NCBI RefSeq assembly: GCF_001704275.1
Contig: NZ_CP011533.1
Span: 6,448,001 to 6,512,000 of the forward strand
Origin: Streptomyces noursei ATCC 11455
GTDB taxonomy: Bacteria > Actinomycetota > Actinomycetes > Streptomycetales > Streptomycetaceae
Direction: 5' to 3'
Length of the DNA: 64,000 bases
Under the pieces are notes generated by a model, which had not been told where the DNA came from, ran no database searches, and was given only the letters and a program-made list of their open reading frames with translations. The number at the start of each line of letters is the position of its first letter. The first letter of the stretch is position 1. Shown here piece by piece: positions 51,026-60,071 of the stretch. A program made the position numbers and the translations under genes.

Positions 51026-52483
51026 TCAACCGGCTGCACAGCCCCCGCCCGGAATACTAACGGGGCGGGTTTTGGCACTCCACTGGGACTCCCGGGCCGC
51101 GAGAGGCGCCTGTTGCAGGGGAACTGGCCTGCACATCCGGGGATGTGGGGGAAGATCGAGCGGTTCCGCGTCGAGGGGCTTCGGTTGTGGAGATGCTGTG
51201 GAGTCGACGACGTTATCGCCGGTTTCCAGGACAATTTCCCCGCCGTCCGGCGGCCCCGGATCGGGCGGAACCGCGACCTCCGGAAGCTTTGCGTCCGCAA
51301 CGCCGCCTGTCGGACCGATGGCCTCCGGGCCCTCCCGGTCCTCCGGGCCCTCCCGGTCCTCCGGGCCCTCCCGGTCCTCCGGGCCCTCCCGGTCCTCCCG
51401 CGCCGCCACGTGGGCCCCCTCTGCCGGAGCCTCCTCCGCCGGACTCCCCGTCCCCGCGACCGGCTCCAACGGCCCCAGCGGCACCGCCATCCGCGCCACC
51501 CCGCACGACACCGCCGCCGTCGTGTAGGGGAGCAGCAGTTCGCCGTCCGGCGTCCACCGACCGCTGCCCGCCAACCAGCCCTCCGGGGCCGGGAACTGCC
51601 GCAACTGCCGCTCCGAGGGCCGCCACACGCCCAGCCGGGTCCCGGCCGGGCCGTCGAGCCGGAACGCCACCGCGCAACTCTCCGGCTGCAGCGCCCGCCC
51701 CGGCTGGATCGCGAACGGCGTCACCGCCATGTCGGGCGCCCGCAGGCACTCCGGAAAGCGCACCGGCAGGCTGCTGCCCAGGACGCCCCAGCCCAGCCGG
51801 TCGTGCCCGGGGGCGTCCGAGCGGACCAGCAGCAGCCCGCTGTCCGGGTCGGCGAGCAGCAGCCGGTCGTCGCTCTCCTCGGTGATCTGCAGCAGCGGGC
51901 TGACCTCCGCGTCGCGGGCCAGGTCGAGCAGTACGGTCTTGGTGCGGCCGGCCACCTCCCGGTCCACCGCCAGCAGGCGCCCGTCGTGGTCCAGCCAGAC
52001 GCCGCCGGTGCAGCGGCCCGGCACCACGGCGACCCGCTCCGGTCCCCCCGTCCCGCCGTGCACCCGCCACAGCGCGGTGCTCTCGGCGCCGGGCGCCAGC
52101 GCGTAGCCGAGCGTCCCGCCGGGGGCGGGCGGCAGCAGGGACAGGGCCTGCGCCGCCACCGCGCCGACCAGCACCTCCTGGGTCCCGGGCCCGGTGGGGG
52201 AGAGCAGGGAGACGGTGAAGCGGTCGGCGACCCGGCGGACGATCACCACCCGGCCGTCCGCGAGCGGCAGCAGGGCGCTGTCCGGCTCCTCGGGCTGGCT
52301 GCCGGCCAGCGGGACCGCGTACGGCTCCGGACCGCCGATCGTCCAGCGCTCCGGATACCAGCTCCCGGCCGCGTCGTCGTGACGGGCGAGCCGGGCGGCG
52401 TACGAGCCGTCGGCGGCGAGGGTCAGCACCGCGCGAGGCGGGCTGTCGAGCGCCGAGGCGTCCTCACTGGCACAGATCGTCAT
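51026..52483 (-). CDS. Beta-propeller-like hypothetical protein with EDREGP repeats
   Basis: The protein has 485 residues. The first 340 residues show repeated four-strand-like blocks (VVIVRRVADRFTVSLLSP, LWRVHGGTGGPERVAVVPGR, LLLADPDSGLLLVRSD, LGVWRPSERQLRQFPAPEGW), consistent with a WD40/TolB-like propeller. A low-complexity part follows with EDREGP repeated four times from an 18-base DNA repeat, then an acidic Pro-rich tail. It has no signal peptide. GGAGG precedes the ATG at 52483. The function is unknown; I think of a scaffold or binding protein. It is divergent from the iron-siderophore gene. Confidence 0.7.
   Translation of the reverse strand: MTICASEDASALDSPPRAVLTLAADGSYAARLARHDDAAGSWYPERWTIGGPEPYAVPLAGSQPEEPDSALLPLADGRVVIVRRVADRFTVSLLSPTGPGTQEVLVGAVAAQALSLLPPAPGGTLGYALAPGAESTALWRVHGGTGGPERVAVVPGRCTGGVWLDHDGRLLAVDREVAGRTKTVLLDLARDAEVSPLLQITEESDDRLLLADPDSGLLLVRSDAPGHDRLGWGVLGSSLPVRFPECLRAPDMAVTPFAIQPGRALQPESCAVAFRLDGPAGTRLGVWRPSERQLRQFPAPEGWLAGSGRWTPDGELLLPYTTAAVSCGVARMAVPLGPLEPVAGTGSPAEEAPAEGAHVAAREDREGPEDREGPEDREGPEDREGPEAIGPTGGVADAKLPEVAVPPDPGPPDGGEIVLETGDNVVDSTASPQPKPLDAEPLDLPPHPRMCRPVPLQQAPLAARESQWSAKTRPVSIPGGGCAAG
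51322..51393. repeat. 18-bp tandem repeat, 4 exact units, coding
   Basis: CCTCCGGGCCCTCCCGGT occurs four times without change inside the propeller gene and encodes the EDREGP repeats on the minus strand. Exact identity points to recent expansion. Confidence 0.9.
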
Positions 52484-52627
52484 CAGGTGCCACCTCCAGT
52501 GGAGGGACGTTAGTTTTCGCACTTCCGGCCGATCAACGGCAGTTGCCGGTCTTCACGCATAAGGGTGGCGGTTGTCCGATTCGCCGGTGTGGGGAGGGGT
52601 GGGTGTGCTTCGCGATTCAAGGATGCT

Positions 52628-52646
52628 TAAAGTTAGGCGGACCTAA
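52628..52646. promoter_or_regulatory. Iron box (DmdR1/IdeR type)
   Basis: TAAAGTTAGGCGGACCTAA agrees with the streptomycete iron-box consensus TTAGGTTAGGCTCACCTAA at 15 of 19 positions. It lies 71 bases before the siderophore-binding protein gene and predicts repression when iron is plentiful. Confidence 0.85.
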
Positions 52647-52716
52647 GTTGTCGGCGGATGGTCCGGGATGTCCCGGTCCGCCCGGCGGCGCCCGCCTTCG
52701 ACCTGGAGTGTTCGTG

Positions 52717-53745
52717 ATGCCCCTTCGCCGCCGCGGCGCCGCCGCCATAGCCCTCGCCGCCGCCGGGGCGCTCGCACTCGCCGGCTGCGGCTCGTCCGGC
52801 GCGGACGGCGGCAGCGACCGCGGCGCCGGTTCGAAGTCCGTGGCCCAGGGCGGCAAGGACTTCGGCTCGGCCGCCGACCAGACCGCGAAGATGGGCACCG
52901 ACGCCGAGCCGGGCCGGTTCCCCCGCACCGTCCGGCACGCCATGGGCACCACCACCCTCCCGTCCGCGCCCAAGCGCGTGGTCGTCCTCGACGTCGGCGA
53001 ACTCGACAACGTCGTCTCGCTCGGCATCAAGCCGGTCGGCTACGCGCCCACCGAGGGCGACGCCGCCCTCCCGGACTACCTCGCCAAGGACGCCGGCCAC
53101 CCCAAGAGTGTCGGCACCATCAACGGCCTCAACCTGGAGGCCATCAACGCCCTCAAGCCCGACCTCATCCTGGGCAGCAAGCTGCGCGCCGAGAAGCAGT
53201 ACCAGCAGCTCAGCAAGATCGCGCCGACCGTCTTCTCGATCCGCCCCGGCTTCACCTGGAAGCAGAACTACCTGCTCAACGCCGCGGCCCTGGACAGGAC
53301 CGCGCAGGCCAAGAGCGCCCTCGCCGCCTACGAGGCCAAGGCCGAGAAGCTCGGCGCGGACATCGGCCCGAAGAAGCCGACCGTGACGATGCTGCGCTAC
53401 ATGCCGCAGTTCACCCGCCTCTACGCCCAGCGCTCCTTCATCGGCACCATCCTGAAGGACGTCGGTCTGCCCCGCCCCAAGAACCAGCAGGTCGACGACC
53501 TCGCCACCGAGGTCAGCCCGGAGAACATCAACCAGGCCGACGCCGACTGGATCTTCACCGGCGTCTACGGCGACCCCAAGTCCACCAAGCGCGACACCGC
53601 CGAGCAGAACCCGCTGTGGAAGAACCTCAAGGCGGTCAAGGACGGCCACGCCGAGAACGTCAAGGACGAGACCTGGTACCTCGGCCTCGGCGTCACCGCG
53701 GCCAACAGCGTCCTGGACGATCTGCGCGGCTTCCTCGTGAAGTAG
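52717..53745 (+). CDS. Iron-siderophore ABC transporter substrate-binding lipoprotein
   Basis: The protein has 342 residues. The signal RRRGAAAIALAAAGALALAGCGSS has a perfect lipobox LAGC. The mature protein is of the FecB/FepB type: TTLPSAPKRVVVLDVGELDNVVSLGIKPVGYAP opens lobe 1, LNLEAINALKPDLILGS follows, and a long helix leads to lobe 2 with TVTMLRYMPQFTRLY. It captures ferric siderophores outside the membrane. No permease or ATPase gene is near, so it must share those of another locus. ATG 52717 follows GGAG; GTG 52714 is possible. The iron box upstream supports the role. Confidence 0.92.
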   Translation: MPLRRRGAAAIALAAAGALALAGCGSSGADGGSDRGAGSKSVAQGGKDFGSAADQTAKMGTDAEPGRFPRTVRHAMGTTTLPSAPKRVVVLDVGELDNVVSLGIKPVGYAPTEGDAALPDYLAKDAGHPKSVGTINGLNLEAINALKPDLILGSKLRAEKQYQQLSKIAPTVFSIRPGFTWKQNYLLNAAALDRTAQAKSALAAYEAKAEKLGADIGPKKPTVTMLRYMPQFTRLYAQRSFIGTILKDVGLPRPKNQQVDDLATEVSPENINQADADWIFTGVYGDPKSTKRDTAEQNPLWKNLKAVKDGHAENVKDETWYLGLGVTAANSVLDDLRGFLVK

Positions 53746-53926
53746 CGGCCTCGTCGAGCAGCGGCCCTGGAGCAGCGACCCGTGCACCTCGTCGCGCCGC
53801 CGTACCGGCGGATCACGGCCACGGCGCCCGGATCGGCGGCCGGAATCCTTCGCCCGGAGGTGCCGGCGGTCCCCGCGCGGACCGCGGCCCGGCGCGCGGG
53901 CGCGGGGGAGAGGTAACCTTCCCCCC

Positions 53927-54814
53927 GTGCCCGCACTGTCTGAAGTCCTCGCCGCGCTCGACGTCCTCTGGCCCCCCGAGCGGGCCGAGGGATGGGACGC
54001 CGTCGGCACCGTCTGCGGCGACCTCGACGCCGAGGTCGGCCGGGTGCTGTTCGCCGTCGACCCGGTCCAGGAGGTCGTCGACGAGGCCGTGCGGCTCGGC
54101 GCGGACCTCCTCGTCACCCATCACCCGCTCTACCTGCGCGGGACGACGACGGTCGCGGCGTCCACCTTCAAGGGCAAGGTCGTGCACACGCTCATCAAGC
54201 ACGACATCGCCCTGCACGTCGCGCACACCAACGCCGACACCGCCGACCCCGGCGTCTCCGACGCCCTGGCCGGCGCCCTGGACCTGCGGATCCTGCGCCC
54301 CCTGGTGCCGGACGCGAGCGACCCGGCCGGCCGTCGCGGCCTGGGCCGGATCTGCGAACTCCCGCACCCGATGACGCTCGCCGAGCTGACCGCGTACGCC
54401 GCCGCCCGCCTGCCCGCCACCGCGCAGGGCATCCGGGCGGCCGGCGACCCGGACCGCGAGATCCGCACCCTGGCGGTCTCCGGCGGCTCCGGCGACAGCC
54501 TCTTCGACGACGTACGGGCGGCCGGCGTGGACGCGTTCCTCACCGCCGACCTGCGGCACCACCCGGCCTCCGAGGCCACGCAGACCACCGGGCGGAACAG
54601 CCCGCTGGCGCTGCTGGACGCGGCCCACTGGGCCACCGAATGGCCGTGGTGCGAGCAGGCCGCGGCCCAACTCGACGCGGTCTCCGACCGGCACGGCTGG
54701 GGACTGCGCACGCACGTCTCCCGCACGGTCACCGACCCCTGGACCGCCCACGCGGCGTCCGCCCCGCTCACCAGCCCCCTTGACCATTCGCACACCACAG
54801 GAGCCCCCCGCTGA
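53927..54814 (+). CDS. Nif3-like dinuclear metal-centre protein
   Basis: The protein has 295 residues. Metal ligands of the NIF3/YbgI family are visible: DLLVTHHPLYLRG (two His), HVAHTNADTADPGVSDALA (His, Asp) and, late in the chain, HATEWPWCE-type region after HHPASEAT. The family forms hexameric toroids with a two-metal site; its function is unsettled, proposed as a GTP cyclohydrolase-like or metal-handling protein. GTG 53927 is the only good start. Same order in M. tuberculosis (Rv2230c-Rv2229c-Rv2228c), so the three-gene operon is ancient. Confidence 0.9.
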   Translation: MPALSEVLAALDVLWPPERAEGWDAVGTVCGDLDAEVGRVLFAVDPVQEVVDEAVRLGADLLVTHHPLYLRGTTTVAASTFKGKVVHTLIKHDIALHVAHTNADTADPGVSDALAGALDLRILRPLVPDASDPAGRRGLGRICELPHPMTLAELTAYAAARLPATAQGIRAAGDPDREIRTLAVSGGSGDSLFDDVRAAGVDAFLTADLRHHPASEATQTTGRNSPLALLDAAHWATEWPWCEQAAAQLDAVSDRHGWGLRTHVSRTVTDPWTAHAASAPLTSPLDHSHTTGAPR

Positions 54815-55554
54815 ACGCCGCGCCCGCCGACCAGATCCGTCTCCTGGACGTCCAGAACCTCGACGTCCGGCTCACCCAGCTCGCGCACCGGCGCAAGAAC
54901 CTCCCCGAGCTGGCCGAGCTGCAGACCCTGGAGGCCGACCTCACCCAGCAGCGCGATCTGCTCGTCGCCGCGCAGACCGAGGAGAGCGACACCAGCCGCG
55001 AGCAGACCAAGGCGGAGCAGGACGTCGACCAGGTCCGCCAGCGCGCCGCCCGCGACCAGAAGCGCCTCGACTCCGGCGCCGTGACCTCCCCCAAGGACCT
55101 GGAGAGCCTCCAGCGCGAACTGACCTCGCTGGCCAAGCGCCAGGGCGACCTGGAGGACGTCGTCCTGGAGGTCATGGAGCGCCGTGAGGGCGCCCAGGAG
55201 CGGGTCCGCGAGCTGACCTCCCGGGTCGAGGCCATCCAGGCCAAGGTCGACGACGCCACCGCCCGCCGGGACGCCGCCCACGCCGAGATCGACGCCGAGG
55301 TCGCCACGGTCAACAAGGAGCGCGAGCTGACCGTCGCCGACATCCCCGAGGCGCTGGTCACGCTCTACGACCGCATCCGCACCAAGCAGGGCGGCATCGG
55401 CGCCGCCCGCCTCTACCAGCGCCGTTGCGAGGGCTGCCGGTTGGAGCTGGACATCACCGAGCTGAACGACGTCCGGGCGGCCGCCGCCGACACCGTCGTC
55501 CGGTGCGAGAACTGCAGCCGCATCCTGGTCCGCACGCCCGACTCGGGGCTGTAG
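54811..55554 (+). CDS. Zinc-ribbon coiled-coil protein starting at CTG
   Basis: The protein has 247 residues. A long coiled coil occupies about 25-175 (ELQTLEADLTQQRDLLVAAQTEESDTSREQTKAEQDVDQVRQRAARDQKRL and on), then a C4 zinc ribbon with CEGCRLELDI and later CENCSRILVRTP. It matches Rv2229c-type proteins. The frame has no ATG or GTG before 55081, well inside the conserved coil, but CTG at 54811 stands 7 bases after CAGGAG and overlaps the Nif3 stop as CTGA. I therefore call CTG as start. Probably a nucleic-acid or protein adaptor; function unproven. Confidence 0.85.
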   Translation: MNAAPADQIRLLDVQNLDVRLTQLAHRRKNLPELAELQTLEADLTQQRDLLVAAQTEESDTSREQTKAEQDVDQVRQRAARDQKRLDSGAVTSPKDLESLQRELTSLAKRQGDLEDVVLEVMERREGAQERVRELTSRVEAIQAKVDDATARRDAAHAEIDAEVATVNKERELTVADIPEALVTLYDRIRTKQGGIGAARLYQRRCEGCRLELDITELNDVRAAAADTVVRCENCSRILVRTPDSGL

Positions 55555-55557
55555 GCC

Positions 55558-56757
55558 GTGGCGCGCGAGCTGATCGTCGAGGCGGACGGCGGTTCCCGGG
55601 GCAACCCGGGGCCGGCCGGCTACGGCGCGGTGGTCCTCGACCCGGCGAGCGGTGAGGCGCTGGCCGAGGCCGCCGAGTTCATCGGGACGGCGACCAACAA
55701 CGTCGCCGAGTACAAGGGCCTGTTGGCGGGGCTGCGCGCCGCCAAGGCCCTGGACCCGGAGGCCGCCGTCCACGTCCGGATGGACTCCAAGCTCGTCGTC
55801 GAGCAGATGTCCGGCCGCTGGAAGATCAAGCACCCGGACATGAAGCCGCTGGCCGCCGAGGCCGCGTCGATCTTCCCGTCCGCCCAGGTCACCTACGAGT
55901 GGATCCCGCGCTCCCGGAACAAGCACGCCGACCGGCTCGCCAACGAGGCGATGGACGCGGGCAAGCGCGGCAAGCAGTGGGAGCCGCGCGACTCCCGGGC
56001 GGCGCTCGCCGGCCCGGTCGACGCGGCCCCCGCCCGCAGCGCCGCGGCCCGTGCGGCCGACGCCGCCGCCGAGGCCGCGGAGACGGCGACCGGTGGGGCC
56101 ACCCCGCCGGTCGGCTGGGGCTCGCCGGATCTCGGCGTCCCCGCGACCTTCGTCCTGCTCCGGCACGGTGAGACCGCCCTGACGCCGCAGAAGCGCTTCT
56201 CCGGCAGCGGCGGGACCGACCCCGAACTCTCCGACGCCGGCCGCCGGCAGGCCGAGGCGACCGCCGCCGCGCTCGCCGCCCGCGGCACCATCCAGGCCGT
56301 GGTCAGCTCGCCGCTGCGCCGCTGCCAGGAGACGGCCGGGGCGGTCGCCGCCCGGCTCGGCCTCGACGTCCGCGTCGAGGACGGGCTCCGGGAGACCGAC
56401 TTCGGTGCCTGGGAGGGGCTGACCTTCGCCGAGGTCCGCGAACGCTACCCCGACGACCTGGACGCCTGGCTCGGTTCGACCAAGGCGGCGCCCACCGGCG
56501 GCGGCGAGTCCTTCGCGACGGTCGCCCGCCGGGTCGCGGTCGCCCGCGACAAGCTGCTCTCCCGCTACGCCGGCAAGACCGTCCTGCTGGTCACCCACGT
56601 CACCCCGATCAAGACGCTGGTCCGTCTGGCGCTGGGCGCCCCGCCGGAGTCGCTGTTCCGCATGGAGCTCTCCGCGGCGTCCCTGACCGCGGTCGCGTAC
56701 TACGCCGACGGCAACGCCTCGCTGCGGCTGCTGAACGACACCTCGCACCTGCGGTAG
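55558..56757 (+). CDS. Bifunctional RNase H / acid phosphatase (histidine phosphatase)
   Basis: The protein has 399 residues. Residues 1-140 are RNase HI: LIVEADGGSRGNPGPAGYG (first Asp), NNVAEYKGLLAGL (Glu), VRMDSKLVVEQMSG (Asp) and NKHADRLANEAMD. An Ala-rich linker follows. Residues about 195-399 are a histidine phosphatase: FVLLRHGETALTPQKRFSG (RHGET), LRETDFGAWEGLTF and VLLVTHVTPIKTLVRLALG. In M. tuberculosis (Rv2228c) both activities are known and the phosphatase acts on alpha-ribazole phosphate in B12 synthesis. GTG 55558 starts 3 bases past the zinc-ribbon stop. Confidence 0.93.
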   Translation: MARELIVEADGGSRGNPGPAGYGAVVLDPASGEALAEAAEFIGTATNNVAEYKGLLAGLRAAKALDPEAAVHVRMDSKLVVEQMSGRWKIKHPDMKPLAAEAASIFPSAQVTYEWIPRSRNKHADRLANEAMDAGKRGKQWEPRDSRAALAGPVDAAPARSAAARAADAAAEAAETATGGATPPVGWGSPDLGVPATFVLLRHGETALTPQKRFSGSGGTDPELSDAGRRQAEATAAALAARGTIQAVVSSPLRRCQETAGAVAARLGLDVRVEDGLRETDFGAWEGLTFAEVRERYPDDLDAWLGSTKAAPTGGGESFATVARRVAVARDKLLSRYAGKTVLLVTHVTPIKTLVRLALGAPPESLFRMELSAASLTAVAYYADGNASLRLLNDTSHLR

Positions 56758-56796
56758 ACGGCGCCCCGGCGCGCTCGCGTCGAACGCCTCCGGCCT

Positions 56797-56817
56797 GGCA
56801 CACGGCGATCGTGTGCC
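56797..56817. terminator. Hairpin between convergent genes
   Basis: GGCACACG and CGTGTGCC form an 8-bp perfect stem around GCGAT, between the RNase H and aldolase stops. It can terminate both. Confidence 0.6.
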
Positions 56818-56868
56818 GGGCCGGACGCGTTCGCGGGCGGTGCCGGTCGTACGGCGGGCGGCGCCGCG

Positions 56869-57519
56869 TTAGCCGCCCAGCGCCGCCGCCTCCCGGGCCA
56901 GCCCCTCGACCCGCGCCCAGTCCTTGGCGGCCAGCGCGTCCGCCGGCAGCATCCAAGTGCCGCCGACGCAGCCGACGTTGGGCAGCGCCAGGTACGAGGG
57001 GGCCGAGGCCGGGCCGATCCCGCCGGTCGGGCAGAAGCGGGCCTGCGGCAGCGGCGCGGCCAGCGACCTCAGATAGGCGGTGCCGCCCGCCGCCTCCGCG
57101 GGGAAGAACTTCAGCTCGGTGACCCCCTCGTCCAGCAGGGTCACCACCTCCGAGGCCGTCGAGACGCCCGGCAGGAACGGCAGTCCGGAGTCCCGCAGCG
57201 CGCCGAGCAGCCGAGGCGACCAGCCGGGGCTCACCAGGAACCGCGCCCCGGCCGCCCGGGCCGCCGCGACCTGCTGCGGGTCCAGCAGGGTCCCGGCGCC
57301 GACCGCCGCCTCCGGTACCTCGTCGGCGATGGCCGAGATCGCTTCCAGCGCGGCGGGCGTGCGCAGGGTCACCTCGATCGCCGGCAGCCCGCCGGCGACC
57401 AGTGCCCGGGCGAGCGGAACGGCGTCCGCGGCGTCCTGGAGGACCACGACCGGGATGACCGGGGCGAGGTCGAGGACCGAGGGGGACGAGGGCACGGGGG
57501 AGGGGGCGGCGTCAGTCAC
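56869..57519 (-). CDS. eda: KDPG/KHG aldolase
   Basis: The protein has 216 residues with a class I aldolase TIM barrel: PVIPVVVLQDAADAVPLARALVAGGLPAIEVTLRTPAALEAI (catalytic Glu in IEVTLRT), AAVGAGTLLDPQQV, FLVSPGWSP, then ELKFFPAEAAGG with the Schiff-base Lys and FCPTGGI. It splits 2-keto-3-deoxy-6-phosphogluconate to pyruvate and glyceraldehyde-3-phosphate (or the related hydroxy-oxoglutarate). There is no Entner-Doudoroff dehydratase beside it. GTG 57519 is favoured; ATG 57528 is possible. Confidence 0.9.
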   Translation of the reverse strand: MTDAAPSPVPSSPSVLDLAPVIPVVVLQDAADAVPLARALVAGGLPAIEVTLRTPAALEAISAIADEVPEAAVGAGTLLDPQQVAAARAAGARFLVSPGWSPRLLGALRDSGLPFLPGVSTASEVVTLLDEGVTELKFFPAEAAGGTAYLRSLAAPLPQARFCPTGGIGPASAPSYLALPNVGCVGGTWMLPADALAAKDWARVEGLAREAAALGG

Positions 57520-57600
57520 GCCGCCCATCCTGCGCCCGGCCCTCATCCTCCGCAACGGCCGTTGCGCATGTTGCAATGCGGGGGTCGGTTCGCCGATCCC

Positions 57601-58398
57601 TCACAGCTCCGTGACGATCACATCCAGCGCCCACGGCCTGCCGCCCTTCGCCGGGGCCTGCGCCTCCACCACGTACCCCAGCACGCGCAGCGCCTCCACC
57701 AGCTCCGCCGGATCCGCCGGCGCGGACCCCGCCATCAGCAGGTCCCGCACCAGCCGGCCCTTGGTCGCCTTGTTGAAGTGGCTGACCACCGACCGCTTCT
57801 CGACCCCGTTCACGATCTTCGACTGGAGCACCCGCACCGTCGCGGTCCGCCCGGCCGGCTCGCCCTTGGGCTTCCACGCCGTGGCGTACGCCGCCGACCG
57901 CAGGTCCAGCACCAGGCCCTCCCCGGCGGCCTCCGGCAGCACCTCCGCCATCGGCCCCCGCCAGAACGCGCCCAGCGCGCCCAGCCCCGGCAGCTTCACC
58001 CCCATCGAGCAGCGGTACGACGGGATCCGGTCGCCGATCCGCACGGCGCCCCACAGCCCCGAGAACACCAGCAGCGACCGCTCGGCCCGCTTCCGCGCCG
58101 CGGCGTCCAGCGAGGCCAGCCCCAGGGCGTCGTAGAGCACTCCGGTGTAGATCTCCCCGGCCGGCCGGGTGCCCGCCGTGCGCAGCCCCGCGTTCTTGGC
58201 GACCTCGCCCTTCAGGCCCTCGCTCAGCCCCAGAACCTCCTGCGCCTTGGCCGCGTCGGCCGCGCACAGCTCGACCAGCTCGGCCAGCACCTCCGTCCGC
58301 GCCGCGGTCAGCCCCGGCAGCGACAGCCCCTCCAGGTCCAGTGGCTTCCCGGTCCCTCCGGCGGCCTTCCCCTCCGACGGCGGCAACAGCACGAGCAC
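57601..58398 (-). CDS. yaaA: YaaA/DUF328 peroxide-stress protein
   Basis: The protein has 265 residues. Family landmarks are the start VLVLLPPSEGKA, YTGVLYDALGLASLD, SLLVFSGLWGAVRIGDRIPSYRCSMGVKLPG and SHFNKATKGRLVRDLL near the end. E. coli YaaA binds DNA and lowers free iron during peroxide stress; other members of the fold have been linked to nucleic-acid processing. The GTG at 58398 follows AGGAG by 7 bases. It is slightly longer than in E. coli and ends before the aldolase start by 81 bases. Confidence 0.9.
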   Translation of the reverse strand: MLVLLPPSEGKAAGGTGKPLDLEGLSLPGLTAARTEVLAELVELCAADAAKAQEVLGLSEGLKGEVAKNAGLRTAGTRPAGEIYTGVLYDALGLASLDAAARKRAERSLLVFSGLWGAVRIGDRIPSYRCSMGVKLPGLGALGAFWRGPMAEVLPEAAGEGLVLDLRSAAYATAWKPKGEPAGRTATVRVLQSKIVNGVEKRSVVSHFNKATKGRLVRDLLMAGSAPADPAELVEALRVLGYVVEAQAPAKGGRPWALDVIVTEL

Positions 58399-58547
58399 GG
58401 TGTTTCTCCTTCACGGCAATACGGGCAGGGGGTGCGGCCCCGCCGAAAGCTTAGGGCGTGCCCGGGAAGCCCCACCGACCCGCCGCGGCCCCCGCCCGGC
58501 ACCCGTACGCCGCGCCGGGAGCGCCCGGCGGTCATACGCTCGATTCC

Positions 58548-60071
58548 ATGCCCCGTCGCCATATGCATGTGACCGACGCAGCGGAGGCCCCCCTCCGGGC
58601 CGCCCTGCACGAGCTGCGCGTGCGGCTGGAGATCCCCGACCACTTCCCGCCCACCGCCCAGGCCGAGGCGGAGAGCGCCGCCCGCGCCCCGCGCATCCCG
58701 GCCGGCGACGGCGAGGTGGTCACCGAGCACACCCTGGACGACGCCACCGACCTGCCCCTCTTCACCCTTGACCCGCCCGGTTCCCAGGACCTGGACCAGG
58801 CGATGTTCCTGTCCCGGCGGCGGGGCGGCGGCATCCGCGTCCACTACGCCATCGCCGACGTCGCCTCGTTCGTCACCCCGGGCGGCGCCCTGGACGCCGA
58901 GGCGCACCACCGGGTGGCCACCCTCTACTTCCCCGACGAGCGGGTCCCGCTGCACCCCACCGTGCTCAGCGAGGGCGCCGCCAGCCTGCTGCCCGACCAG
59001 GACCGCCCGGCCGTCCTGTGGCAGTTCGACCTCGACGCCGCCGGCGCGCTGACCGGCAGCACCGTCCGCCGCGCCCTGGTCCGCTCCCGCGCCCGCCTCG
59101 ACTACCCGGGCGTCCAGCGCGCCCTCGACGACGGCACCGCCGAGGAGCCGCTCGCCCTGCTCCGCGAGATCGGGCTGCTCCGCGAGGAGCTGGCGGCGGC
59201 CCGCGGCGCGATCTCGCTCAACCTCCCCGAGCAGGAGATCGTCGAACGCGACGGCAGCTACACCCTCGCCTACCGCGCCCCGCTCCCGGCCGCCGCCTGG
59301 AACGCCCAGATCTCCCTGCTCACCGGCATGGCCGCGGCCGAGCTGATGCTCGCCGCCGGCACCGGCATCCTGCGCACCCTCCCGCCCCCCGGCCCGCAAC
59401 CCCCTTCGAGCGGCGAGGACCCCGACCCCCCGACCGGCTCGGTCGCCCGGCTCCGCCTGACCGCACAGGCCCTCGGCGTCGAATGGCCCCACCACACCTC
59501 GTACGCGGCACTGATCCGCACCCTCGACCCGCGCCGCGCCGGCGACGCCGCGTTCCTCCAGGAGTGCACCACCCTGCTCCGCGGCGCCGGCTACACGGTC
59601 TTCGACGGCGGCGCCCCGCCGGCCGCCGGCGTCGTGCACGCCGCGGTCGCCGCCCCGTACGCGCACGCCACCGCCCCGCTGCGCCGGCTCGTGGACCGCT
59701 ACACCTCCGAGCTCTGCCTGGCCGCCGCGGCCGGCCACGCCCCGCCCGGCTGGGTCCGCGCCGCCCTCTCCGCCCTCCCGCACGAGATGGAGACCGGTGC
59801 CCAGCACGCCAACCGGGTCGAGCGGGCCTGCGTCGACCTCGTCGAGGCGGCCCTGCTGCACGACCGGGTCGGCGAGACCTTCGAGGCCCTGGTCGTCGAC
59901 CGGCACGCGGACGACCCGACCCAGGGCACCGTCCACCTCTGCGAACCGGCCGTCATCGGCCCCGTCCAGGCCGCCCCCGGCGGCGCCGAGCTGCCCCTCG
60001 GCCGGCGCATCAGGGTCCGCCTGGCCGGCGCCGAACCGGGCCGGGAACCGGTCCTCTTCACCCCGGTGTGA
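58548..60071 (+). CDS. RNB-domain exoribonuclease (RNase II/R family, short form)
   Basis: The protein has 507 residues. The RNB catalytic core is FTLDPPGSQDLDQAMFLSRR with its Asp cluster (D-P-x6-D-D/L-D), GIRVHYAIADVASFVTPGGALDAEA and YFPDERVPLHP. Later HATAPLRRLVDRYTSEL is the conserved RNB end with Arg. It lacks the cold-shock domains of RNase R, and the S1 region is short (LVVDRHADDPTQGTVHLCEPAVIG). It degrades single-stranded RNA 3' to 5'. ATG 58548 is preceded by TACGCT at -10 distance, suggesting a leaderless transcript. The end overlaps the convergent membrane gene by 14 bases. Confidence 0.9.
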   Translation: MPRRHMHVTDAAEAPLRAALHELRVRLEIPDHFPPTAQAEAESAARAPRIPAGDGEVVTEHTLDDATDLPLFTLDPPGSQDLDQAMFLSRRRGGGIRVHYAIADVASFVTPGGALDAEAHHRVATLYFPDERVPLHPTVLSEGAASLLPDQDRPAVLWQFDLDAAGALTGSTVRRALVRSRARLDYPGVQRALDDGTAEEPLALLREIGLLREELAAARGAISLNLPEQEIVERDGSYTLAYRAPLPAAAWNAQISLLTGMAAAELMLAAGTGILRTLPPPGPQPPSSGEDPDPPTGSVARLRLTAQALGVEWPHHTSYAALIRTLDPRRAGDAAFLQECTTLLRGAGYTVFDGGAPPAAGVVHAAVAAPYAHATAPLRRLVDRYTSELCLAAAAGHAPPGWVRAALSALPHEMETGAQHANRVERACVDLVEAALLHDRVGETFEALVVDRHADDPTQGTVHLCEPAVIGPVQAAPGGAELPLGRRIRVRLAGAEPGREPVLFTPV

